From positions 1 through 12,401 of the forward strand of contig JAZNUG010000214.1 of the NCBI GenBank assembly GCA_045592165.1: a stretch of DNA of 12,401 nucleotides, in the 5' to 3' direction. Position 1 is the stretch's first letter. Every line of letters starts with the position of its first letter. The position numbers were made by a program, and so were the translations under genes. Positions 1 to 6,768 of this stretch are shown piece after piece. The notes beneath the pieces were generated by a model that saw nothing but the letters and a program-made list of their open reading frames with translations, was not told where the DNA came from and made no database searches. The DNA comes from SFEL01 sp045592165 (lineage in GTDB: Bacteria; Bacillota; Clostridia; Christensenellales; CAG-138).

Positions 1-1700
1 ATCACGGCGCAATAGAGCCCCATGGCTGCATTGCGGATTACGATGCAAGGGGCAAGCTGACCGTATACGCTTCCTCTCAGGATAGCTTTGCTGTGCGCGC
101 AAACCTGAGCCGCATTTTCTCCCTGCCCATGAGCAAGGTGAGAGTTACCGTGCCTGCCGTTGGCGGAGCATTCGGCGGTAAGGTTGATATGATCGTTGAG
201 CCTGTGGCGGCAGCCCTTGCAATTCAGTGCGGCAGGCCGGTTAAGCTGATTTACAACCGCAGAGAAGACATTGCCTCCTCCCGTACACGCCACGCAATGA
301 AGATAACCATGCGTACCGCCTTCAACGATCAGGGTGAAATCCTCGCCGAGGATATGAAGGTATACTGCAATGCAGGCGGATATGCTTCCGGCACCAGCAA
401 TATCGTATGGGCAATGTGCGGCAAGTTCTTCAAGGTACACCGCTGCACCAATATGCGCTTTACCGGTTATCCTGTTATTACCAACACCACTCTGGGCGGC
501 CCCATGCGCGGCTTTGGCAGCCCCCAGTGCTTCTTTGCCCAGCAGCGTCAGCTCAATCGCATTGCCAACTTCCTTGGCATGGATATGCTGGAGCTTCAGC
601 GCAAAAATCTCACCCTGCCCGACGGCGTTGACTACCGCTTCAATCAGCCCCACGGCAACGCAAGGCCCCTTGACTGCCTTAACAGGGCTGTAGAGCTTAT
701 CAATTATGAATCCTGCGTGGAGGAGCAGAAAGCCACCGCTTCCGATCGCTACCGCATCGGCGTAGGCATCGGCGTAGGCGCCCACGGCAACGGCATGTTC
801 GGCATCCGTGCAGACGATATTTCCGGCATCATCATCAAGATGAACGACGACGGCAGCTGCGTAATATTCACCGGCTCCCATGAAATGGGCAATGCTTCCA
901 TAACTACCCAGAAACAAATGGTTGCAGAAACCCTTGGCATTACCACCGATATGGTGGCCGCCATCAGCGCCGATACCGAGCTTACCCCCTTCCAGCTGGG
1001 CGACTATTCCAGCCGCGGCACATTCGTTACCGGCCGGGCTGCCCTGCTTGCAGCGGAAGACATGAAGGAAAAGCTGGCCTTTTATGCCGCCAAGCTGCTG
1101 GAAGCCAATGCAGAGGATTTCACCTTTGCAAACGGCTGCGTATCCACCCCAGACGGCAAGCATGCCACCCTTGAGGAAATCGTTATGTATGCCCGCTGCA
1201 CCTGCTCCACCGAGCTTATGGTAGAGCGCACCACAGCCGCAAATGCCGCCGTTATCAGCTACGGCTGCCACATTGCCAAGGTACGCGTGGATACCGAAAC
1301 CGGCAACGTTGAGCTGCTGGACTATGCTGCAGTGCATGATCTTGGCTATGCCATCAACCCCCTGTCCGTCCGCGGCCAGATTGAGGGCGCAGTACAGATG
1401 GGCGCAGGCTATGCCCTTTCCGAAGGCGTACAGATTGACGAGAACGGCAAGGTAAAGAACACCACCCTCAGAACCTACCGCATGCTCAGGGCCACAGATA
1501 TGCCCCGCAACCTGTATGTTGACTGGATTCAGGAAGGTGAAGAGGCAGGTCCCTTCGGCGCAAAGAGCATAGGCGAATGTTCCGTCGTTCCCAGCGTTGC
1601 TGCCATTTCCAACGCCGTATCCAATGCGCTCGGTATGGAATGCAACCATCTGCCCCTTGACCCCAAGCGCCTTACAGAGCTTATGGCAAGCAAAGCATAA
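1..1700 (+). CDS. Molybdopterin-binding subunit of a xanthine dehydrogenase/aldehyde oxidase-family enzyme (5' end cut off)
   Basis: This is the large subunit of a molybdenum hydroxylase, which hydroxylates a heterocycle or oxidises an aldehyde at a Mo-pterin centre in the cytoplasm. The frame is open from position 3 to the stop at 1698-1700, so the GTG at 93 is not the start. About 565 residues are visible, against roughly 750-780 for the family, so about 200 N-terminal residues, including most of the hammerhead domain, lie outside. Family motifs are intact: HGAIEPHG at the left edge, GGAFGGK (codons 162-182), RGFGSPQ (507-527), the DLGYAINPLSVRGQIEGA stretch near 1339-1392, and GPFGAKSIGE, whose final Glu (1575-1577) aligns with the catalytic glutamate. 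The FAD and Fe-S subunits are not in view; they may lie upstream or be fused. Substrate cannot be assigned: purine, nicotinate-like or aldehyde are all possible. A terminator follows at once, so this is the last gene of its transcript. Confidence 0.9.
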   Translation, partial: HGAIEPHGCIADYDARGKLTVYASSQDSFAVRANLSRIFSLPMSKVRVTVPAVGGAFGGKVDMIVEPVAAALAIQCGRPVKLIYNRREDIASSRTRHAMKITMRTAFNDQGEILAEDMKVYCNAGGYASGTSNIVWAMCGKFFKVHRCTNMRFTGYPVITNTTLGGPMRGFGSPQCFFAQQRQLNRIANFLGMDMLELQRKNLTLPDGVDYRFNQPHGNARPLDCLNRAVELINYESCVEEQKATASDRYRIGVGIGVGAHGNGMFGIRADDISGIIIKMNDDGSCVIFTGSHEMGNASITTQKQMVAETLGITTDMVAAISADTELTPFQLGDYSSRGTFVTGRAALLAAEDMKEKLAFYAAKLLEANAEDFTFANGCVSTPDGKHATLEEIVMYARCTCSTELMVERTTAANAAVISYGCHIAKVRVDTETGNVELLDYAAVHDLGYAINPLSVRGQIEGAVQMGAGYALSEGVQIDENGKVKNTTLRTYRMLRATDMPRNLYVDWIQEGEEAGPFGAKSIGECSVVPSVAAISNAVSNALGMECNHLPLDPKRLTELMASKA

Positions 1701-1727
1701 ATATCAAAACAGGTAAAATTCCAATAT

Positions 1728-1756
1728 AAAAAGGCAGGATATTTCCTGCCTTTTTT
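1728..1756. terminator. Bidirectional intrinsic terminator between convergent operons
   Basis: A 12-bp perfect inverted repeat pairs 1728-1739 (AAAAAGGCAGGA) with 1744-1755 (TCCTGCCTTTTT) around a TATT loop. On the + strand the hairpin ends in a T run, which terminates the molybdenum hydroxylase transcript 28 bases after its stop. On the - strand the A run before the stem becomes a U tract, which would terminate the fhc operon three bases after the stop of the glutamate ligase gene. One hairpin therefore serves both operons. Confidence 0.9.
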
Positions 1757-1758
1757 CA

Positions 1759-2634
1759 TTATATTTTACTGAGCACGCAATCGGCTATTTCCCCGGCAAT
1801 ATCTGCCTCTGTAACGGTGCTTAAACCCTGCCAGCCCGGACAGCCGTTCACCTCGATAACAAATGTACTGCCGTCATCTCCCTTAATGATATCCACGCCG
1901 GCAATGTCAGCATTTACCGCTGCAGCCGCTTTGACCGCAAGCTCCTGCTCATATGGCGTAAGGGTATAGCCTTGAGCCTTTCCCCCTCTGGACCAGTTTG
2001 CATACCAATCGGTGCCTGTGCGCTTCATGGCCGCCCGCACTTCTCCGTTTATCACGAAGGCACGGATATCGCTGTTTGAGCATGGTATGAATTTCTGAAG
2101 GTAAGCTACGCTGCCCTTTTCTGCCATCCTGTCCATGAGAACAGCTATATCTTCTTTGGTTTTTATCCGCATAAGGCCATTGCCGCAGGATCCGAATATG
2201 GGCTTATATACCATATCGCCGCCCATCGCATTCAGCGCCTTTGCAAGGTCCTCTTCCCTGCCTTCGCAGCATACGGTTGGTGGAACCGGCAAGCCAGCCT
2301 CTTCCAGAAGAGCTGTTGTATAGTATTTATCCACGGTTTTTTCTATGGATTTCGGGGAATTGATACAGGGCATCCCACGACGCTCCAAAGTATAGAGGGC
2401 ATCCATGCGATAAATCACCTGTTCCAGAGATCCGGCAGGTATTCCCCTTATCACAAGGGCATTATATTCCGCAAGGATGGGATTCTGCTCCCCCGCAAAA
2501 CCGCACGGCCATTTCAGAGACTCTGCGGAAATGAAGGTACCCTCTGCTCCTCTCTTTTGAAAAGCACTACGCAGCTGTTCGCAATGCCAACCGCTGCGTA
2601 TGCCAAATATCGCTATTCGCTTCATATTGTTCAT
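1759..2634 (-). CDS. RimK/MptN-like ATP-grasp alpha-L-glutamate ligase, probably for a C1 carrier cofactor
   Basis: A 291-residue ATP-grasp enzyme expected to add L-glutamate to a carboxylate using ATP. Visible features are an N-terminal Rossmann-like preATP domain (residues 5-65), RGIPAGSLEQVIYRMDAL (63-80), the linker NSPKSIEKTVDKY (92-104), the ATP-binding lysine and glycine loop KPIFGSCGNGL (144-154), SDIRAFV (188-194), NWSRGGKAQ (213-221), GVDII (246-250), and the Mg-binding end FVIEVNGCPGWQGL (258-271) with Asn263. The pattern resembles the RimK-like ligases that glutamylate tetrahydromethanopterin (MptN) and those beside H4MPT/Fhc genes in methylotrophs, more than ribosomal RimK. The start overlaps the fhcC stop as ATGA, so it is translationally coupled; an in-frame ATG lies nine bases further in. 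The substrate is inferred from context: the H4MPT analogue, or the polyglutamate tail of a methanofuran-like cofactor. Confidence 0.85.
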   Translation of the reverse strand: MNNMKRIAIFGIRSGWHCEQLRSAFQKRGAEGTFISAESLKWPCGFAGEQNPILAEYNALVIRGIPAGSLEQVIYRMDALYTLERRGMPCINSPKSIEKTVDKYYTTALLEEAGLPVPPTVCCEGREEDLAKALNAMGGDMVYKPIFGSCGNGLMRIKTKEDIAVLMDRMAEKGSVAYLQKFIPCSNSDIRAFVINGEVRAAMKRTGTDWYANWSRGGKAQGYTLTPYEQELAVKAAAAVNADIAGVDIIKGDDGSTFVIEVNGCPGWQGLSTVTEADIAGEIADCVLSKI

Positions 2635-3317
2635 TCAGCCGGAGTGAGTATTTCGCCCTTGCCCAGCGCCGCCATATCGCCGCGCCAGCGGGTGAAGGGA
2701 CGGCCAATCCAGCTTTTAGGAATTTCCACGCCGCGCTGAGCCAGTTCCATGAACAGCACCCTGAGGAACATGGTATCCACATCCGCCGCCTTCTGGAAGC
2801 CTGCAGGTACAAGTTCCTTTGAGGGGAGGATGACCGTGCCGCGGTTCATGCCGCTGCAAAGCTTTGCGCCTTCTGCAAGACCGCCAAGAAACAGCACGGT
2901 GCCTCCCAGCATATCTGCGCACAGGTCTCCCTGAGCCTTGCCGTATACAACCGCAATGCCGCGGCGCATATCTGCGCCAAAGCCGCCGGCCACGCTGCCA
3001 TGGAAAACAGCCAGTCCGCCCTGCATGGAAGCGCAGCCGTTCACGCCTGCATCTCCCTTAACGGTAAGGGTGCCGTCCTTCATGCCTTTGCCGGCATTTG
3101 CACCAACACTGCCATTGAAGGTAATCTTGCCTCTTTCCATGCCTGCGCCGGCGTTTATCATCGCATCATCGCAGCCTTCAACCACTTTACCGCACTCAGG
3201 GGTTTCGATAACCTCTGCATAGTCCGGAATAACCGCATTTTCGCAGCAGATATGGGAGAGGGCCGCCATATCCATAAGGCCTGCTTTGCTTCTGTTTATC
3301 TTAATAAACTTACCCAT
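2631..3317 (-). CDS. fhcC: Formyltransferase/hydrolase complex subunit C (FwdC/FmdC-like beta-helix)
   Basis: A 228-residue homologue of formylmethanofuran dehydrogenase subunit C, a structural subunit related to the C-terminal domain of glutamate synthase. Residues about 50-165 form a right-handed beta-helix with a repeat of the form GxxMxxG. The repeat methionines fall at 60, 79, 98, 117, 136 and 157, a period of 19 residues with a last step of 21. No catalytic residues are expected. In related complexes this subunit packs against FhcA/FwdA and FhcD; that role is carried over from the family. The C-terminal FTRWRGDMAALGKGEIL also fits FwdC. A good Shine-Dalgarno (GGGAGGAG) sits inside the end of fhcA, and the start is one base after the fhcA stop. 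It is somewhat shorter than the roughly 250-270 residues usual for the family. Confidence 0.88.
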   Translation of the reverse strand: MGKFIKINRSKAGLMDMAALSHICCENAVIPDYAEVIETPECGKVVEGCDDAMINAGAGMERGKITFNGSVGANAGKGMKDGTLTVKGDAGVNGCASMQGGLAVFHGSVAGGFGADMRRGIAVVYGKAQGDLCADMLGGTVLFLGGLAEGAKLCSGMNRGTVILPSKELVPAGFQKAADVDTMFLRVLFMELAQRGVEIPKSWIGRPFTRWRGDMAALGKGEILTPAE

Positions 3318-3318
3318 A

Positions 3319-4776
3319 TCAGCGCTCCTCCCTTACCACATTGTTTGCCTTGATAAAGGCTTCTCCAAGATTGGCTCTGTCAAAGTCCACATCGATATAG
3401 GGCTGAATAATGCTCTTTACCCATTCCCTGTCGTATTCACGTCCGGGCTGGGCATATACTTTGTTTTCTCCGCGAAGCACGGCATAAGCCTTGCTGAACA
3501 TGGCCTGCTTATCCGCCTGCTCCTTATACAGCGCAACGCCGCCCTCGGCGCCGATGCCAAGGTGACCCAGTCTGAATGCACCAAGCCTTGCGGCAGGGCC
3601 GGAACGGGTAAGGCGGGCAACTTCATCCATGGTGTATTCCCTGTCGACAGTGGGGAGAATACTGTTCTTCATAGCCTTGGGATTGACCTTTTTCAGTTCC
3701 TCATCCCTGAAATTCTTATCCATAAGCATGGCAATAAGATAAGGATATGCGCTGAAGGGACCGCCATTGGGATGGTCGGTGGTGAGCAGCATCTGCTCGG
3801 GCTTTTCTACGCACAGCAGCAGCTCAAGGCCGGTGATAAACTGGGTTGCACCCATAAGGTTATCACAGCTGTACTTGAGGGGCAGCACGGCCATGCCGCC
3901 GTCACGCTCCCACAGCTCGCTCCTTGCGCCCTTCTTGCCTGCGGAAAGGCTGCCCACAAAGGCAGTATCGCAGGAAGTGGCCGCCGCCTGACCGAACACA
4001 ACAGCGCCAACGTCCGCAGTGATATTGGGACGGGCATTGATTGCCTCGGCAAGCTCAGGCGCAGCAGATACCAGCCTGCCCTTTTGGTTTTTCTTATATC
4101 CGTAAAACTGGAGATGGGTCAGATGCAGGGGCATGCCATCTGCCATGTCCATGGTTTGGATCACTTCGGTATATGCATCAGGCTTTGCAAGGTAGGGATG
4201 ATGCAGATGCAGAGGATGGGGCAGCCCCATACGGCAATTGGCCTGCATCAGGCGCTTTGTCATCTGCCTCCAGCCTTCTTCGCCGCAGTTTGGATTGATA
4301 AGCTTAAGGCCCCAGCCGCAGGATACATCCAGCAGCCATGCAAGATACTGATCCAGTTCCTCGTCGCTGCCATTCTGCACCAGCTGCCTGAAACCGGGAT
4401 TTTCACCAATCCAGGTGAGATTGAAGGCATCAATGCCCTTTATGGCATGCTCCTCCAGTATGGTGCGCCTTGCAGCAAGTGCAGGCATTGCCGCATTTAC
4501 AACGGCAGTATAGCCCATATCCGTATACTGCTTTGCGGTATCCGATACGGTGGGTATGATTGGATTATTGGCATCGCGGAGCAGTTCAAGGGGCTCGCCG
4601 GCAAAGTGGCTGTGAATATCCACAGCGCCTGCCATAACCACACAGCCCTCGGCGTCCAGCGTTTCGCATTCGCCGCCGCCTTCAACGATACGTCCGTTAT
4701 CAAACCAAAGTTCGCCAACTTCACCCTTTTTGCCATTGGCAGGGTCATAGATTTTTCCGTTGATTATTCTGATCAT
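3319..4776 (-). CDS. fhcA: Formyltransferase/hydrolase complex subunit A (FwdA-like metal-dependent amidohydrolase)
   Basis: A 485-residue amidohydrolase homologous to FwdA/FmdA, which hydrolyses the formyl-amide of formylmethanofuran to formate and the free amine. Expected binuclear metal-site residues are all present: HSH (His55, His57), a candidate carboxylated lysine in WGLKLINPN (Lys158), PHPLHLHH (His187-His193), HLTHLQFYGY (His218, His221), and TTDHPNGGPF with Asp334 and the family signature DHPNGGPF. The short N-terminal beta domain (1-50), the (beta/alpha)8 barrel (about 50-400) and the C-terminal beta region (about 400-485) match the family. Length is below the roughly 540-580 residues of FwdA, mostly from shorter loops. 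The start overlaps the fhcB stop as ATGA, with a GAGGTGG ribosome site upstream. The hydrolase active site appears functional. In bacteria the direction is taken to be formyl-cofactor to formate; that is family knowledge, not something the sequence shows. Confidence 0.92.
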   Translation of the reverse strand: MIRIINGKIYDPANGKKGEVGELWFDNGRIVEGGGECETLDAEGCVVMAGAVDIHSHFAGEPLELLRDANNPIIPTVSDTAKQYTDMGYTAVVNAAMPALAARRTILEEHAIKGIDAFNLTWIGENPGFRQLVQNGSDEELDQYLAWLLDVSCGWGLKLINPNCGEEGWRQMTKRLMQANCRMGLPHPLHLHHPYLAKPDAYTEVIQTMDMADGMPLHLTHLQFYGYKKNQKGRLVSAAPELAEAINARPNITADVGAVVFGQAAATSCDTAFVGSLSAGKKGARSELWERDGGMAVLPLKYSCDNLMGATQFITGLELLLCVEKPEQMLLTTDHPNGGPFSAYPYLIAMLMDKNFRDEELKKVNPKAMKNSILPTVDREYTMDEVARLTRSGPAARLGAFRLGHLGIGAEGGVALYKEQADKQAMFSKAYAVLRGENKVYAQPGREYDREWVKSIIQPYIDVDFDRANLGEAFIKANNVVREER

Positions 4777-5600
4777 GCTTCCACCTCTTCCATAAGCCGA
4801 GTAAGCAGAGCAAATACGCTGTTTTCACCATCTCCTGCTGCCATGTCACAGGGTACGCCATCATAGCGGAGGGCAGTTCCGCCGCAGGATACAGCCTTTA
4901 CAAGGTACTCTCCATCGTATCCCTCCGCCCCGATGGCAAAGCGGGGAGCATCGCCAACAGCTATATCCTTTCCCTCGCCTACGCGAAGTACAAGGTCACA
5001 GCCCTTTACAGGAATATTTTCCACAGCAAACTCACAGCCTTTGAGCATTTCATTGCCAAACCATGCTGCACTGCCGCCGGTTTCTTCCAGCATAACTTCA
5101 TATGCACCAAGAAGATTTGCACAGGAGGGTATATGCATAATGCCTACCCTGTGCGCTTCGCCAACAAACCGCATCACAGTGCGGCGCAGTTCTTCGGTTA
5201 TTCCGTCTGCCATCAGCACAACTGCGGCGCTGCCGGCATTTTTGATATCCTCATACAGGGACATGTATTCCTCTGCGCCTGCAAGTTTATTTTCCCTGAA
5301 AAGGGAAGCGACACAACGCCATGCATCCACAGTGAGCAGCCTGTCATCGCGCAGGGTCTTTACTCCGTCAGCAAGGCCAAAAGGCAGCTGACCGCCTGCA
5401 TAAACAACCAGGTCGCAGTCATTCAGTGAGCTTTGAGTAACAGTGGGCAGCAGCGGCCTGTCCACAGACACAACCGCGCCAAGTTTCTTTGCAAAAGCCA
5501 CTGCAAGGCGCTGTTCTTCCATTGATATACCGCCCAGTCCGTAAATCACGGGGGCGTCAGCCTCTTTAAGCTTTGAGACAAGCAGGTCAAATTCTTTCAT
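4773..5600 (-). CDS. fhcB: Formyltransferase/hydrolase complex subunit B (shortened FwdB-like, redox site lost)
   Basis: A 275-residue protein related to FwdB/FmdB, the molybdopterin formate dehydrogenase-type subunit of archaeal formylmethanofuran dehydrogenase. The alignable part begins with APVIYGLGGISMEEQ (16-30) and AKKLGAVVSVDRPLLPTVTQ (37-56), which corresponds to the archaeal region ending in the catalytic Cys/Sec motif. No cysteine is present there. The N-terminal cysteine cluster that holds the [4Fe-4S] centre is also absent, because the protein starts after it. The protein is therefore probably a structural remnant without molybdopterin redox chemistry, as described for FhcB of methylotrophs, but shorter than the archaeal subunit of about 430 residues. 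Its start shares one base with the fhcD stop (TAATG), so no missing N-terminus is hidden upstream. This is the least conserved gene of the set; its identity rests partly on its position between fhcD and fhcA. Confidence 0.8.
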   Translation of the reverse strand: MKEFDLLVSKLKEADAPVIYGLGGISMEEQRLAVAFAKKLGAVVSVDRPLLPTVTQSSLNDCDLVVYAGGQLPFGLADGVKTLRDDRLLTVDAWRCVASLFRENKLAGAEEYMSLYEDIKNAGSAAVVLMADGITEELRRTVMRFVGEAHRVGIMHIPSCANLLGAYEVMLEETGGSAAWFGNEMLKGCEFAVENIPVKGCDLVLRVGEGKDIAVGDAPRFAIGAEGYDGEYLVKAVSCGGTALRYDGVPCDMAAGDGENSVFALLTRLMEEVEA

Positions 5601-6493
5601 TACAGTCCCGCCTCCTCCCGCAGAATTTCATAAAGGGGATATTTTACCTTGCCAAGGTTTCCGCCGTAATTGCCGGCAGTTATCTGCACCATGCCGGGGA
5701 TTGCCGCAGCTTTTATGCCTGCGGCCATGGCCTTGCGGATTGCCTGCTCGCTATGGGAACATACCACCAGCTCGTATACGCAGTTTGCACCTTCCGGCAG
5801 AAGCGTTTCCTCCTCATTGCTGAGGGTGGGACAGAAGCTATGGTAGGTGGATGCAGTAAGCATCTTATACCTTGAGCCGACCTTGCTTCCGCTGCGTACT
5901 ATGCCTCCCGGGAAAGGCAGAATAACTTCGCCGCAGGCCCGCATAGCCTCAACGGCCGCAGATGCGGCCTTGAGGGTTGTTTCCCTGTCTCTGCCCAGCA
6001 GGATAAGGTTGGAGTCGGAGCCGTCTTCGAATGTGCCGAAGCTTTCCTCGCAAAGAAATTCGCCATCCATTACCGGGATGCGCCAGAAGCGCCTGCCGAA
6101 CATCAGCTTGCTCATCTGCCGTCCGTCGCCAAAATAGCGCAGGCTCTTGCCGATGTCTATTCTATCCCCGCCATCCCATCCGTTAAAGCAGGCAGTAGTA
6201 GGACAGGTCATGACGCACTGACCGACGCGGGCCAGAGTCTGCTCTGCCACCTTGGCTCTGTTCATGCTCATCAGCACCACGGACACGCCGGGACGTCCGT
6301 CCGGTCCGCATTCAAACTGAGACTCTATATCAGCCTCGCAGCCGCAGGCAATAATGCTGGTAGCAAAGCCGGTTGCCTTGCGTCCTGCCTCAAGAGCCCA
6401 TTCCATTGTATCCGCCGTGATTATAAAGCGAGTGCCAGACATGAAAAAGCCTTCTGCATAGGTATCCTGTATTTCAACACCATTGATATGCAT
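5600..6493 (-). CDS. fhcD: Formylmethanofuran--tetrahydromethanopterin formyltransferase-like subunit D
   Basis: A 297-residue Ftr homologue of full family length. It transfers the formyl group between N5-formyl-tetrahydromethanopterin and the amine of methanofuran or a bacterial analogue. It begins with MHINGVEIQDTYAEGF, typical of Ftr, then ATGFATSII (40-48), PDGRPGVSV (64-72), ARVGQCVMTCPTTACFNG (88-105), PFPGGIVRSGSKVGSRYK (193-210) and TAGNYGGNLGKVKYPL (272-287). These conserved stretches leave little doubt about the family. It is the first gene of the operon. The ATG is preceded by GGAGGG at a good distance and by a promoter at 6525-6554. Bacterial Ftr proteins form the FhcABCD complex rather than acting alone, and the three genes downstream supply the rest of it. 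Which pterin and furan cofactors this host makes cannot be seen here. Confidence 0.93.
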   Translation of the reverse strand: MHINGVEIQDTYAEGFFMSGTRFIITADTMEWALEAGRKATGFATSIIACGCEADIESQFECGPDGRPGVSVVLMSMNRAKVAEQTLARVGQCVMTCPTTACFNGWDGGDRIDIGKSLRYFGDGRQMSKLMFGRRFWRIPVMDGEFLCEESFGTFEDGSDSNLILLGRDRETTLKAASAAVEAMRACGEVILPFPGGIVRSGSKVGSRYKMLTASTYHSFCPTLSNEEETLLPEGANCVYELVVCSHSEQAIRKAMAAGIKAAAIPGMVQITAGNYGGNLGKVKYPLYEILREEAGL

Positions 6494-6524
6494 AGAGGTT
6501 CCCTCCGATATGTTTCTGAATTTT

Positions 6525-6554
6525 ATGATACTCGTCCTACATCGCCCTTGTCAA
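6525..6554 (-). promoter_or_regulatory. Promoter of the fhc operon
   Basis: Read on the - strand, a perfect -35 TTGACA (6554-6549) is followed after 18 bases by TATCAT (6530-6525), which matches the -10 consensus at five of six positions. Transcription would start near 6518, giving a leader of about 25 bases that contains the GGAGGG ribosome site of fhcD. No promoter experiment supports this; it is a sequence match only. Confidence 0.65.
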
Positions 6555-6585
6555 TGAAACAGAGGTTGTCCTTCATATTTAATTT

Positions 6586-6612
6586 TATACATGCACAAAA
6601 TTGTATATAACG
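6586..6612. promoter_or_regulatory. Candidate operator copy 1 (upstream site)
   Basis: The element runs TATAC, three bases, CACAAAA, TTGTATATAACG. Its flanks make an imperfect palindrome, TATACA (6586-6591) and TGTATA (6602-6607), with a 10-base centre. A near copy lies at 6727-6755. This copy sits between the two divergent promoters, upstream of both -35 boxes. The SorC-family regulator encoded in the adjacent operon is the natural candidate ligand, but this is inference. Confidence 0.45.
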
Positions 6613-6632
6613 AATGCCGTTTGCTGTGAAAG

Positions 6633-6662
6633 TTGACACATTGCCGATATAGCAAATATAAT
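6633..6662 (+). promoter_or_regulatory. Promoter of the aldolase/sugar-uptake operon
   Basis: A perfect TTGACA (6633-6638) and a perfect TATAAT (6657-6662) are separated by 18 bases. Further TATAAT hexamers occur at 6662-6667 and 6679-6684 but lack a correctly spaced -35. Transcription would start near 6669, leaving a 5' leader of about 100 bases before the chosen aldolase start. This is the strongest promoter in the window, and no terminator is seen downstream before the window ends, so it probably drives all seven genes. Confidence 0.75.
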
Positions 6663-6726
6663 ATAATGTGAATAATGATATAATATGTTTATTATGTATT
6701 TTGTCTTATTTCCCGATTTTCTCACG

Positions 6727-6755
6727 TATACCCACACAAAAAATTTTATATAAGG
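6727..6755. promoter_or_regulatory. Candidate operator copy 2 (leader site)
   Basis: This copy reads TATAC, three bases, CACAAAA, AATTTTATATAAGG and differs from copy 1 by two inserted A's and a few substitutions. It lies in the transcribed leader and runs directly into the aldolase ribosome-binding site, so a bound protein could block elongation or, with copy 1, form a loop around the promoter. Alternatively the similarity could come from shared AT-richness. Confidence 0.4.
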
Positions 6756-6768
6756 AATGGTTTTTACA

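Larger units (their letters stand above)
6494..6768. other. Divergent regulatory region between the fhc operon and the sugar operon
   Basis: This AT-rich non-coding stretch separates fhcD from the aldolase gene. It carries one promoter per direction, an extra pair of TATAAT hexamers, and two similar copies of a 27-29 bp element about 140 bp apart (6586-6612 and 6727-6755). No small ORF with a ribosome site and no tRNA-like fold is apparent. Confidence 0.8.

Noticed and set aside
93..1700. GTG at 93 as the true start of the molybdenum hydroxylase gene
   Set aside because: The same frame is open to the left edge and encodes conserved family sequence (HGAIEPHGC) before that codon, so the gene begins outside the window.
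3286..4866. Open frame of 526 codons on the + strand opposite fhcA
   Set aside because: It lies entirely antisense to fhcA and neighbours, has no recognisable domain, and its composition (rich in Cys, His, Ile, Leu) is what a reverse-strand frame of a GC-rich gene gives. fhcA in the other strand has clear catalytic motifs.
1759..6493. A complete archaeal-type formylmethanofuran dehydrogenase (Fwd/Fmd) for CO2 reduction
   Set aside because: FwdD-, FwdF- and FwdG-type subunits are absent, and the FwdB-like subunit lacks the redox-site cysteines, so only the hydrolase/transferase form is supported.
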